DNA from: an uncultured Clostridia bacterium
GTDB lineage: Bacteria; Bacillota; Clostridia; Christensenellales; UBA1242
Length of the DNA stretch: 17,917 nt
Reading direction: 5' to 3'
Assembly (NCBI GenBank): GCA_937874195.1
Contig: CALNBM010000059.1
Coordinates: 1-17,917, forward strand
Positions 7,172-15,126 of this stretch are shown here, piece by piece. Under the pieces are notes generated by a model. It saw only the letters and a list, made by a program, of their open reading frames with translations. It was not told the DNA's origin and ran no database searches. A program made the position numbers and the translations under genes. Numbering within the stretch: the first letter of the stretch is position 1; the number at the start of each line of letters is the position of its first letter.

Positions 7172-7942
7172 TTATACCTCTTTTTTTATATATTTTATTT
7201 TTTCGTAAGTTGAAGATTCACTTCGTTTTAACATTTTGTTATACACTTGATTTCGTAAACTATCTGCCTTTTCTGTAAGCGATAGATTATCGGGAGCATA
7301 AAATGGTCCGTCCACATAAATAACTGTTTTGAATCGGTTTTTCGTTGCTTGATATGTGGTAGTGCAACTAAAAGTTGGCACACCAAACTTTATAGGATAT
7401 TTAAATGCGGTGGATTTAAAGGGTCGAATACCGACATAATATGGCCAGATATGCGCTTCGGGATATACAATTATTGCAGATTTTTGCTTTATTTTAAGTT
7501 CAAGTGCTTTCATAAAATTTTTACTGGCATTAAAATCATCGGGCAAGGGCAAAGCACCCAGCATTTTAACCATATTTCCCATAATCGGTATACTCACATT
7601 GTCTGCATTGGTGATAGAATAACATTGTTTTGGAAAATTTAATATTGATGGAGAGAAGGCATCCGCCATTGCATTAGTATGGTTGGAAAAAATGAAATAA
7701 CCACTTTTTTTATGAGCTTTTAAAATAGACTTATTTTTAAAAGATATTCGTCTTACAATCTTTATATATATAAACGCATAAGTGGTTGCAATCATTCTGT
7801 ATAAAATAAAAGTTACAATTTTATAAAATATGTTGTTACTTACATACTTATAATTTTTATCTATTTTTTTTGTTTTAAAGTTTGTTTTATAAAATTCTTC
7901 ATTTTGTTCATCGGTGTAATAGTATATTTGTTTTTTTTTCAT
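7172..7942 (-). CDS. PlsC-like lysophospholipid acyltransferase
   Basis: A 256-aa member of the PlsC/LPLAT superfamily, which moves acyl chains to a lysolipid or related glycerol acceptor at the membrane. A hydrophobic stretch at about 39-62 probably anchors it. The catalytic block reads FIFSNHTNAMADAF (83-96): the His is followed by the Asp after five residues (H88, D94) instead of the classical H-x4-D. The second block is VYPEAHIWPYY (159-169), in place of EGTR. I recall close relatives sharing the NHT...DAF and YPEAHIWPYY wording, so this looks like a subfamily trait, not decay. The start follows AGAGGG. It lies 17 bases after the upstream GT8 gene and 4 bases before the next. Substrate unknown. 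Confidence 0.85.
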   Translation of the reverse strand: MKKKQIYYYTDEQNEEFYKTNFKTKKIDKNYKYVSNNIFYKIVTFILYRMIATTYAFIYIKIVRRISFKNKSILKAHKKSGYFIFSNHTNAMADAFSPSILNFPKQCYSITNADNVSIPIMGNMVKMLGALPLPDDFNASKNFMKALELKIKQKSAIIVYPEAHIWPYYVGIRPFKSTAFKYPIKFGVPTFSCTTTYQATKNRFKTVIYVDGPFYAPDNLSLTEKADSLRNQVYNKMLKRSESSTYEKIKYIKKEV

Positions 7943-7959
7943 TTCTTACCCTCTAAAAG

Positions 7960-9084
7960 TTAAACACTTATAGGTTTTATCTCTTCTTCAATCGAAATGT
8001 TAAGAGCACACTTTTCTTCATCTTCCATATTTTCTAGTGGAACGCTAAAATCATACACTTCATAAAATGGGTCAATTTCTCTACCCAACGCAATTTGATG
8101 TTTCTTTAAAGTGTTATAATAATTGTTTTGGTCATAACTATCTTTTTTCGCCTGTGCTTTTAAATTTTCTAAACTTACAGCATCTTTCTTATAGTCCTCA
8201 TCGGTGGTTTTACTAAGCATATTTAGCATAACATTGTAAACCTCAGTATCTTTCGCATACTTCCAAAAATGCTCTTCATATAAAACACCTTTTCTAATCC
8301 ACGGTTTTAACGCCATTTTATAGTGCGCCAATTTAAGAGTGCTGTCATCAAAATCGTTTTGCTTTAATGGGCATTTATTCCAGCCTCTATGAATATAAAG
8401 TACCTTTCCTTTAAATAATGCGTTAAACAAATCTTGGTCGGGTGCAATGATAAATCTAAACTGACTTAGAAGATTAATAAATTTATCCTCCGTTTGATTT
8501 TTTCTAAGCTTATCCAAATTCATAACCATAACGCCAGAGTTAAAGTATTTATATCTATTCACTCCCACCATTTTTTCAGCATATTCTCCAAAAGTAGGCA
8601 TAACAGCCATAACATCTTCTTCAATCGCACCTATAACTTTATCCTTTAATTTATGGTTATAAAGTTTTGCAATATCATCAAGAATCACAATATCACAATC
8701 AAGATAAATCGCTTTATTAAATTGAGGAAATAAGTTTGGAATAAATACTCTATAATAAATAGCATTAGTGTAGTAATCTCTTAAATACAATTTTTTGCTA
8801 ATAGCCTCTAAATTCTTTGTTATATCAACAAATTCAATAGTAAGGTTGTCGGTTGCATATTTATTAATCATCTCTTTATGCTTTTCCGAAATATTAACTT
8901 GCAAAACATAAACCTTATATGTGTTATTTTTGTTTAGATGTTGCGCCATAGAATGAATAGCAATCACTAAAAATGGCGCATAGTTATCGTCTGTGGCAAA
9001 CACAATAGGAACAATATTTTTTGATGCCTCCCGAAGTTTAACCATGCTGATTTGATTTTTGATTTTATTTTTAATACTTTTCAT
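7960..9084 (-). CDS. GT8 family glycosyltransferase with C-terminal extension
   Basis: First gene of the GT8-acyltransferase-GT8 operon, 374 aa. It has donor-binding strand IVPIVFATDDNYAPFL (24-39), YYRVFIPNLFP (110-120), the metal DxD Asp129-Asp131 in AIYLDCDIVILDDI (125-138), YFNSGVMVMNLDKLR (180-194), DQDLFN (216-221), RGWN (233-236), and His254 in LAHYKMALKPW. These are the full set for a retaining CAZy GT8 enzyme. Residues after about 285 form an acidic, Asn/Lys-rich tail of roughly 90 aa outside the family core, of unknown role. The ATG is set by AAAGGAG, seven to eight bases upstream. The donor sugar and acceptor are not identifiable. The two GT8 proteins share little beyond the motifs, so they probably add different sugars or recognise different acceptors. 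Confidence 0.92.
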   Translation of the reverse strand: MKSIKNKIKNQISMVKLREASKNIVPIVFATDDNYAPFLVIAIHSMAQHLNKNNTYKVYVLQVNISEKHKEMINKYATDNLTIEFVDITKNLEAISKKLYLRDYYTNAIYYRVFIPNLFPQFNKAIYLDCDIVILDDIAKLYNHKLKDKVIGAIEEDVMAVMPTFGEYAEKMVGVNRYKYFNSGVMVMNLDKLRKNQTEDKFINLLSQFRFIIAPDQDLFNALFKGKVLYIHRGWNKCPLKQNDFDDSTLKLAHYKMALKPWIRKGVLYEEHFWKYAKDTEVYNVMLNMLSKTTDEDYKKDAVSLENLKAQAKKDSYDQNNYYNTLKKHQIALGREIDPFYEVYDFSVPLENMEDEEKCALNISIEEEIKPISV

Positions 9085-9215
9085 TTTGTTCTCCTTTGAA
9101 TTTTCAATAACTGTAATAATAGTGCAATTTTAACAAATTAAAATGGATTTTTAAAGATAATTTTTGAACTATTATTCCCAACTTAAAATCACAAAACGAG
9201 AACAACAAAAAATAG

Positions 9216-9232
9216 TTCCCGTAAATCGGGAA
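9216..9232. promoter_or_regulatory. Palindromic operator candidate TTCCCG-N5-CGGGAA
   Basis: A perfect 6-bp dyad directly upstream of the -35 box of the XRE regulator gene, in the divergent region shared with the GT8 operon. A related shorter dyad, TCCC-AAA-GGGA, lies at 9278-9288 over the predicted start of transcription and ribosome binding site. Two G/C-rich dyads of similar sequence in an otherwise AT-rich promoter suggest binding by the regulator encoded next door. Confidence 0.6.
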
Positions 9233-9237
9233 TTTGC

Positions 9238-9266
9238 TTGATTTACATTTTTATATCTAGTATAAT
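9238..9266 (+). promoter_or_regulatory. Sigma-A type promoter of the XRE regulator gene
   Basis: TTGATT (9238-9243), a 17-base spacer, then a perfect TATAAT (9261-9266), 29 bases before the ATG at 9296. Palindromes at 9216-9232 and 9278-9288 flank it, which suits repression by a DNA-binding dimer. Confidence 0.75.
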
Positions 9267-9295
9267 AACAATATATATCCCAAAGGGAACAATTT

Positions 9296-9874
9296 ATGGA
9301 CATAAGACAAATTATTTCTAATAACTTAATTTTACTTAGAAAAAAACATAATTTAACTCAAATAGAACTAGCAGAAAAACTTAATTATTCCGACAATGCC
9401 ATATCTCGTTGGGAACGAATGGAAGTTTTGCCAAGCCTTGAAACGCTTGAAAAAATAAGCGAACTTTTTAATGTATCCCTTGCTAGTTTAATTTCCGTTA
9501 ATTCAAAAGAACTAAGCGAAAAGGAACATAAAAAACTAATTGCAAATCGACTTGCAACTTGTTTAATTTATGTTTCTCTTATAATACTTGTGGCAACTGT
9601 TATTTTTGTTTACGCTCGTATCAAATTAGGTGAAGTACTATGGGAAGTTTTTGTTTGGTCTGTGCCTTGTATATGTTTAGTCATTATGCCCTTAAACACG
9701 GTATTTGGAAAACATATTTTTAAATTTGTTATTTTTTCAGTGTTTTTATGGACTTTTATAGCATCAATATTTCTTCAATTTCTTGACTTAAATATGTTTA
9801 TGATTTTCTTTATAGGAATACCTATTCAAGGAGCTCTAGCAATTTGGACATTTGTAAAACCAAAGAAGAAATAG
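9296..9874 (+). CDS. XRE-family HTH regulator with four membrane segments
   Basis: A 192-aa protein: residues 8-62 form a typical Cro/C1 helix-turn-helix domain (LRKKHNLTQIELAEKLN at 14-30, ISRWERMEVLPSLETL at 36-51). A charged linker follows, then four hydrophobic segments at about 88-107, 114-136, 141-164 and 167-187, ending in PKKK. DNA-binding XRE domains fused to a four-helix membrane part are common in low-GC Bacillota and may sense an envelope signal, but the signal here is unknown. AAGGGA precedes the ATG by seven bases. The gene has its own sigma-A promoter flanked by dyads, implying self-regulation. It is divergent from the GT8 operon, with about 210 bases between starts, so control of that operon is plausible but inferred only from position. 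Confidence 0.85.
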   Translation: MDIRQIISNNLILLRKKHNLTQIELAEKLNYSDNAISRWERMEVLPSLETLEKISELFNVSLASLISVNSKELSEKEHKKLIANRLATCLIYVSLIILVATVIFVYARIKLGEVLWEVFVWSVPCICLVIMPLNTVFGKHIFKFVIFSVFLWTFIASIFLQFLDLNMFMIFFIGIPIQGALAIWTFVKPKKK

Positions 9875-10318
9875 TATAGAATTGACAAGTGTCCTTAAAT
9901 CTGCTTGTAAGTAACGAATACACCCCTCGAAATTACTTAGTATTTTCGTTAAAATAGAAAAATGGATTATATACGAAGTGATACCGAATTTTATTTTTTT
10001 ATTGTTTATCTGGCATTTGTATTTTTGCTATTAATTAAACAAAAAAACACATTAGTAAAATTTATTTCTAATGTGTTTTTTTTATTTAGTCTGTTTAAAC
10101 CTTTTTAATCCAGTTTATTTTGTGCTTATAAAAAGTAAGTCATTTAATAAATTATTTATTCTAAAAGTAAATTTGTTTTTAATGTGTTTAAAATTAAATT
10201 ATTTTTAGTCCTGCAATTAAATCAACAACACTAAATTTACAATTTATAAAGCAACTTCTATATCTCATACATTTTTTAATCATCAAATAAATCAACTTTC
10301 TATATTTCATAACATATT
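9875..10318. other. Convergent intergenic region after the XRE gene
   Basis: This holds a strong bidirectional terminator (10041-10082) and a tandem duplication at the 3' end of the acyltransferase gene (10252-10330). A TTGACA at 9882 has no good -10 element 17 bases on. The 48-codon frame at 9962-10108 runs through the terminator and lacks a ribosome binding site, so it is not called. Confidence 0.6.
10041..10083. terminator. Bidirectional rho-independent terminator
   Basis: A 15-bp perfect stem, 10041-10055 (seven A, then CACATTAG) with 10068-10082 (CTAATGTG, then seven T), and a 12-base loop. A and T runs on either side let it serve both the XRE gene (plus) and the acyltransferase gene (minus). 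Confidence 0.85.
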
Positions 10319-10330
10319 TTAATCATCAAA
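10252..10330. repeat. About 42-bp tandem duplication across a stop codon
   Basis: Two imperfect tandem copies begin CAACTT (10252 and 10293) and both end in the identical 14-mer TTTTAATCATCAAA (10274-10287 and 10317-10330). The copy at 10317-10330 contains the last codons and TAA stop of the acyltransferase; the other lies just beyond. It looks like a slippage duplication. Confidence 0.7.
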
Positions 10331-11200
10331 ATTTAATGGTTGAATAAAGTTGCTTCCGTCATAATCTAACATAACACCATAATACTCTTCGTACTTTTCC
10401 ACCCATAATTTATGAGCGGTTTTCAGCATATCTGCCCTGTTTTCAATTACGCTTAGATTATTATCTTTATAGATTGGCGGAAAGATATGCACTATATATT
10501 TTTGCATAGGAAATCCAGCACTGTCAAAAGCATTTAAATCACTCATAGTAACAAACATAGGAACAATAGGCACATTATTTTTAACTGCATAATAAAAAGC
10601 ACCCACCTTGAACGCTTTTGGTTTACGATAATTCCACCACATTGCTTGTTCAGGATATATAAGAATCCAACTTTTTTTATTTAATAATTTTGAAATTGCT
10701 TTGTCAAAATTCATCATTGTTTGAATGTTAGAACTAAGCGGAAGAGTTCTAAAATGTTTTAAACCAAAACCTATGGCACCCGACATAAAATAATTGCCTT
10801 CCCTGATAACAGCATAAAATTTATGTTTAGGTCTTGCTTTATCCACAGCGGTTTTAATTGCCATATTTTCGTCCGCACTAAAATGATTGCTTATAATTAT
10901 CGCACCACTAGGAATATTTTGCAGATGCTCAATTCCCCTTACTTCAATTTTATGATTTTTAATAGCGTTTTTTTGATACCAAACAGTCATGACATTTGCA
11001 ATGGCGCCTTTAATTTTTGAAGAAATTTTCTTTTTTAAATAATCAACATCATTTGGTGCAAGTGTTTTTGACGGTGGATCATTTTCAACATCTTGAAAAA
11101 AACTCTCTTTGCCAATCTTTTCTAATCTTTTAATACGCTCTAACACCAGCATCCGTTCATTTTGATTTTTCTTTAATATTTTCATTTGCTCTTTTGTCAT
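10319..11200 (-). CDS. PlsC-like acyltransferase (YPEQAMWW type)
   Basis: A 293-aa PlsC/LPLAT-superfamily acyltransferase, possibly modifying phospholipid or glycolipid precursors at the membrane. A charged N-terminal helix (about 1-35) precedes the core. The first block is AIIISNHFSADENMAI (100-115), where the classical H-x4-D reads His106-x4-Glu111 with Asp110 just before, an unusual acidic position. The second block is ILIYPEQAMWWNYRKPKAFKVG (start 179), then NNVPIVPMFVTM (208-219), wording I recall from a group of Bacillota acyltransferases. The ATG is preceded by AAGGT at a rather long 12-base spacing; an internal Met6 is an alternative start. It stands alone with a terminator downstream. 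It is a distant paralogue of the acyltransferase at 7172-7942. Substrate unknown. Confidence 0.85.
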   Translation of the reverse strand: MTKEQMKILKKNQNERMLVLERIKRLEKIGKESFFQDVENDPPSKTLAPNDVDYLKKKISSKIKGAIANVMTVWYQKNAIKNHKIEVRGIEHLQNIPSGAIIISNHFSADENMAIKTAVDKARPKHKFYAVIREGNYFMSGAIGFGLKHFRTLPLSSNIQTMMNFDKAISKLLNKKSWILIYPEQAMWWNYRKPKAFKVGAFYYAVKNNVPIVPMFVTMSDLNAFDSAGFPMQKYIVHIFPPIYKDNNLSVIENRADMLKTAHKLWVEKYEEYYGVMLDYDGSNFIQPLNFDD

Positions 11201-11368
11201 TATTATCTATTTACCTTAATTTTTTTCTACACTACGTACACAATTAAACAAAACTTGTTTTTAGCGTTATTTTCTTCATTGCATTACCACATCTAATTTT
11301 TTCTATCATTAACTTGCCCACTTATTACTCTTTGCATTGCTTTTCTCACAATTAAAATAAAGCTTTCC

Positions 11369-11411
11369 GCCAGTGTGAAACGAGAGGTTTCACGGCAGTC
11401 CATCCTTGCCG
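11369..11411. repeat. Double-hairpin structured element
   Basis: GTGAAAC (11375-11381) and GTTTCAC (11387-11393) form a perfect 7-bp stem with a GAGAG loop, extended by GCC/GGC across a 3-base bulge. CGGCA (11393-11397) can alternatively pair with TGCCG (11407-11411). It is markedly GC-richer than its surroundings. It lies about 170 bases upstream of the minus-strand acyltransferase start. It could be a dispersed intergenic repeat, a leader element or a small RNA; it matches no riboswitch class I know. Confidence 0.55.
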
Positions 11412-11607
11412 GATTAGGGTTATTATATTTCAAGTGTGCTCTGGTTTTCTTAGTTTTTATAGTTCATGATTTTATTCGTTTTATGTAATCTCCCATCATA
11501 CCGATAACCTATTTATTTTTTATTAATAATAACATTTTTTCTATTTGATTGTCCACTTTAATATATCAATAAATATAAATGAATAGATATTATATATATC
11601 TTTAACA

Positions 11608-11755
11608 TTTTATAAAATTATGACATAATTTCAGCGTGAATTATAACTTATTTTGTCAGTTTACAAAAAGCTTATATCTTTAAATTTGCTTTATATTTAA
11701 TTTATAAAATATTCTTTAATCAAAAACATGATTTCTGCATAAGTTATGGCTTATT
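11608..11755. repeat. 148-bp direct repeat, copy 1
   Basis: Runs from TTTTATAAAATTATG to TTATGGCTTATT and is closely matched by copy 2, 352 bases downstream. It contains two CATRATT-N8-ARTTATG dyads, starting at 11624 and 11727. Confidence 0.85.
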
Positions 11756-11959
11756 TAAGCAAAGTTCAATAAAGAAAACCACATGGAACTGTTACACAAA
11801 AAATCTGCGTTTAAAAAATATTATCATATCTGACTTAGCGAAAAATAAAAAAGAAACAGATAATAAACATAATATCATTTTGTTTATTAATGCATGGCTT
11901 TCTTATCACTGTTTTTAAAAAAAACCACCGTAAAAACATAAATATAAAATGTTTTAGCG

Positions 11960-12106
11960 TTTTATAAAATTATGACATAATTTCAGCATGAATTATGGCT
12001 TATTTTGTCAGTTTACAAAAAGCTATATTTTTATATTTGCTATATATTTAATTTATAAAATATTCTTTAATCAAAAACATGATTTTTACATAAATTATGG
12101 CTTATT
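11960..12106. repeat. 148-bp direct repeat, copy 2
   Basis: Near-identical to 11608-11755, including the long shared block around TTTGTCAGTTTACAAAAAGC and ATTCTTTAATCAAAAACATG. Its dyads start at 11976 and 12078, so their internal spacing (102) is the same as in copy 1 (103) to within a base. It ends about 257 bases before sleB. Confidence 0.85.
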
Positions 12107-12363
12107 ATAGCGAACAATAATTTGAGAACTAGGTTTGCCAATAATTTTAAAAAGGAAAAATTCAAAAATAAAGTAACTGTAAAAATTGAAATAAGATAAA
12201 CGTAAAAATTAAAATAATTTTTTTATATTATATAAAAAATTTAAAGCAAATATATATAACAGAACAAACCTTAAAAAACAATTTACAAAAAATCTATTTT
12301 TTATGAATTTTTTTCCAGTTTATTGCAAACCAATAAAATAGTAACAAATTATAAGGGGAATTT

Positions 12364-13260
12364 ATGAAAAAGCGATATTTGTTTTTTACTATAATGCTTG
12401 CTCTTGTTATCACATTTTCGTTTATTGAAAGCAATGTTCAAGTATTTTTTGCTGCAGAAACTATTGCAAACGAATCGCAAGTGAGGGTTGTGCAACAACG
12501 CTTGCGTGATTGGGGTTACTATGATGGACCAGTTACGGGATATTATGGCGAACTCACAAAAGCGGGCGTTATTAGATTCCAAAGAAAACACGGGCTTAAT
12601 CCCGAAGGGTATTTAGGAGAATTGACATTACAAAAAATAGGAATTAATGTTGCACCTACCGCAACTGCTGTTTCTTTTACAGGAGATACTCCTTACGACT
12701 CAACTATTATAAGACGAGCACAAGAACGACTCCTTAATTGGGGTTACTTCGACGGTCCTGTCACTGGCAATTACGGTCCGTTAACCACAGCCGCAGTTGT
12801 TCGCTTTCAACAAAAACACGGACTTAATGCAGAAGGCTACTTAGGTCCGCAAACTCTCGAAAAATTAGGAATTTTTGTTCCTGCAAGCACAGGTCAATCT
12901 TATACAAATAATGCAGATTTAGACTTACTTGCGAGATGCGTCTATGCGGAAGCAAGAGGTGAACCTTATGCTGGTCAAGTTGCAGTTGCTGCTGTTGTTC
13001 TAAATCGGGTAAATCATCCGAGTTTTCCAAATACAATTTCTGAGGTCATATATCAACCTTATGCTTTTACCGCTGTTGCAGATAGACAAATTTATCTAAC
13101 ACCTAACCAAGCCGCATATAATGCAGCACGAGACGCGTTAAATGGTTGGGATCCAACTTATGGTTGTTTATTTTATTACAACCCTGCCGTAGCAACCAGC
13201 CAATGGATGTTTAATAAGCCAGTGGCTACCCAAATAGGCAAACATGTATTCGCTTACTAA
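12364..13260 (+). CDS. sleB: Spore cortex-lytic enzyme SleB
   Basis: A lytic transglycosylase that degrades the muramic-lactam cortex peptidoglycan during germination. It is made in the forespore and held with YpeB. It has 298 aa: a signal peptide (about 1-31, cut near FFA-AET), two tandem peptidoglycan-binding repeats (about 39-94 and 115-170, sharing LxxWGYxDGPVTGxYG and FQxKHGLNxEGYLG), a linker, and the SleB/hydrolase_2 catalytic domain (186-298) with the catalytic glutamate Glu196 in VYAEARGE (193-200), then GQVAVAAVVLNRV (204-216). The Bacillus enzyme, as I recall it, has one binding repeat, so this one carries a duplication. AAGGGGAA precedes the ATG. ypeB follows 17 bases later, the standard operon. 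Confidence 0.96.
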   Translation: MKKRYLFFTIMLALVITFSFIESNVQVFFAAETIANESQVRVVQQRLRDWGYYDGPVTGYYGELTKAGVIRFQRKHGLNPEGYLGELTLQKIGINVAPTATAVSFTGDTPYDSTIIRRAQERLLNWGYFDGPVTGNYGPLTTAAVVRFQQKHGLNAEGYLGPQTLEKLGIFVPASTGQSYTNNADLDLLARCVYAEARGEPYAGQVAVAAVVLNRVNHPSFPNTISEVIYQPYAFTAVADRQIYLTPNQAAYNAARDALNGWDPTYGCLFYYNPAVATSQWMFNKPVATQIGKHVFAY

Positions 13261-13277
13261 AATAAAAGGAAATAATT

Positions 13278-14645
13278 ATGAAAAAAAGTAGAGCAATCTC
13301 AAAAGAACAATACAGGAAAATAAACTCGTATCTTATAATAACTATTGGCGTGTTAGTGGGTGCGTGTATATTCCTTGGAATAATGCTAATTTTAACTAAT
13401 CAAGTTGCAACTTCTAACGCAACAGCATTAGAGGCATCCTATCAAAAATCCTACTATAATTTAGTGGAGAATATTAACAATGCTGAAACAGAAATGAGTA
13501 AAGTCCTGCTTACCGATGACGATAAATATGTTGGGGAATTACTAACAAAAGTTTCAAAGAACACGCACAATGCTCAAAACAATTTAAGTCTTCTACCAAT
13601 TTCAATAAATGGTATTGAAGAAAGTATTAAATTTATTAATCAACTTGGCGGATACTGCGAAACACTTTCAAAAAAGATTACGGACAACAAAAGCATTACA
13701 CCTCAGGAAAAGGAAACTTTACAACAACTATATAACAGTTTATTAGATATGAAAATTTCCCTTAATAAAATTTCAAATACTATGAACAATAAATATAGCA
13801 TACTAGAAAACAGCCTTAATTTAGAAAAAGACTATAATGATTTTACCCTTCAACTGCAAGCCATTCACACCAACGATGTGGAATATCCAACAATGATATA
13901 CGATGGTCCTTTTGCTGATTCTCAAATCACGCAAGAAATTAAAGCCTTAAAAAATTCTACTACTGTGATAGATGAAGAAAGAGCTCGTGAACTAATAGCA
14001 AAACTTTTTGATGTGGATGGCGAAATAACCTATATGGGCGACACAGTTCACAACTTTGAAACTTTTGACTTCACTTTTAAAACAAAAAGCGGAAACGAAA
14101 ACTTTGCTCAAATTTCAAAAACAGAAGGACACTTAATAACTCTTGCCGGACAAGAACAAGACAGAGAGCCTGCGTATGACATTAACGAAGTTATGACCCG
14201 TGCTAGAAGTTTTATTGCAAAAAATGGCGTAGGTGAAGTGGAAGTTGTTTGGCATGATATTATAGCAAGCAATGCGTATTTCAATTTTGCACCAATTAAA
14301 AACGGTGTTATTCTCTACCCTGACCTTATTAAAGTTAAATGTAGCCTTGCAACAAGCGAAATATTAGGATATGAAGCGCGCTCATACTTTATTAACCACA
14401 TAGAAAGAACTATTCCTGCTTTCACAATTTCTCAGGCACAAGCACAAACTAAAATCAAAAGTGCGTACGATATTATCGGAGTTAGAAAAGTGCTTGCTCC
14501 AATCGAGTTTCAAGAAGTATTATGCTATGAATTTGAATGCTTCTATGACGACACCACTTATTATATATATGTTAACGGCGTGACAGGAAGCGTAGTAAAT
14601 ATATTAAAAGTTATTCAAACAAATGACGGTAGTAAAATAATGTAA
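13278..14645 (+). CDS. ypeB: Germination protein YpeB
   Basis: The partner protein required to stabilise and localise SleB in the dormant spore; it is degraded at germination. It has 455 aa, the usual family length. One N-terminal membrane segment (about 18-40) is followed by an extracytoplasmic helical region with the typical ASYQKSYYNLVENINNAE start (53-70), coiled-coil-like helices to about 190, and C-terminal PepSY-like repeats of alternating strand and helix (about 225-280, 285-375, 385-450), ending in YVNGVTGSVVNIL. AAAGGAAA precedes the ATG. The gene sits 17 bases after sleB, and a strong terminator lies about 480 bases downstream, after a repeat array. Confidence 0.95.
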   Translation: MKKSRAISKEQYRKINSYLIITIGVLVGACIFLGIMLILTNQVATSNATALEASYQKSYYNLVENINNAETEMSKVLLTDDDKYVGELLTKVSKNTHNAQNNLSLLPISINGIEESIKFINQLGGYCETLSKKITDNKSITPQEKETLQQLYNSLLDMKISLNKISNTMNNKYSILENSLNLEKDYNDFTLQLQAIHTNDVEYPTMIYDGPFADSQITQEIKALKNSTTVIDEERARELIAKLFDVDGEITYMGDTVHNFETFDFTFKTKSGNENFAQISKTEGHLITLAGQEQDREPAYDINEVMTRARSFIAKNGVGEVEVVWHDIIASNAYFNFAPIKNGVILYPDLIKVKCSLATSEILGYEARSYFINHIERTIPAFTISQAQAQTKIKSAYDIIGVRKVLAPIEFQEVLCYEFECFYDDTTYYIYVNGVTGSVVNILKVIQTNDGSKIM

Positions 14646-14711
14646 GATAAAATATAGTCGTTATATTATAACTTGCAAGAAATAATGTATGCTACTAAAC
14701 TAATAATAATT

Positions 14712-15126
14712 AGCAAAAAATAGCAGTGAATACATTTTGATATAGCGAAATAAAAAAAGCAGTAAGTTAATCTTATGCAAGATAAAAAGAGCAGTAATAA
14801 GTTAAACTTATTTTTGATACTTGCAAAAAAAAAGAGCAAATAAATTGAATCTTAAAATAAAAAGAGTAGTAAGTTAAAACTTATTTTGATATTAGCGAAA
14901 TAAAAAAAGCAGTAATTTAATCTTATTTTGATATAGCGAAATAAAAAAGCAAATAAATTGAATCATAAAATAAAAAGAGCAGTAAGTTAATCTTATTTTG
15001 ATATTAGCGAAATAAAAAAAGCAGTAAGTTAATCTTATTTTGATACTTGAAAAATAAAAAGAGCAAATAAATTGAATCTTAAAATAAAAAGAGTAGTAAG
15101 TTAAACTTATTTTGATACTTGCATAA
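14712..15126. repeat. Higher-order tandem repeat array, 113-114-bp period
   Basis: The array is built from two module types. The long module (about 42 bp) reads AAATAAAAA-AG-CAGTAAGTT-AATCTTATTTTGATA, ending in TAGCG or CTTG. The short module (about 30 bp) has GCAAATAAATTGAATC. The short module starts at 14836, 14949 and 15063, each followed by one or two long modules, giving a composite period of 113 and 114 bases. Degenerate units continue back to about 14712. Units abut without unique spacers. Several units carry AAAATAAAAAGAGCA or close variants. Confidence 0.9.

Larger units (their letters stand above)
11201..12363. other. 1.16-kb noncoding region upstream of sleB
   Basis: No open frame with a ribosome binding site was found on either strand. 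It holds a two-hairpin element (11369-11411), two 148-bp direct repeats (11608-11755 and 11960-12106) with four dyads, and a 16-bp direct repeat GTAAAAATTRAAATAA (12179-12194, 12202-12217). A forespore (sigma-G/F) promoter for sleB is expected here, but I found no convincing match. Confidence 0.65.

Noticed and set aside
9962..10108. 48-codon plus-strand frame with one hydrophobic segment
   Set aside because: There is no ribosome binding site and it runs through the strong terminator at 10041-10083.
12230..12363. Sigma-G/sigma-F promoter directly before sleB
   Set aside because: The best partial match would place the transcript start inside the ribosome binding site; no spaced -35/-10 pair fits.
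14712..15126. CRISPR array
   Set aside because: Units abut directly, alternate between two module lengths and have no unique spacers. No cas genes are present.
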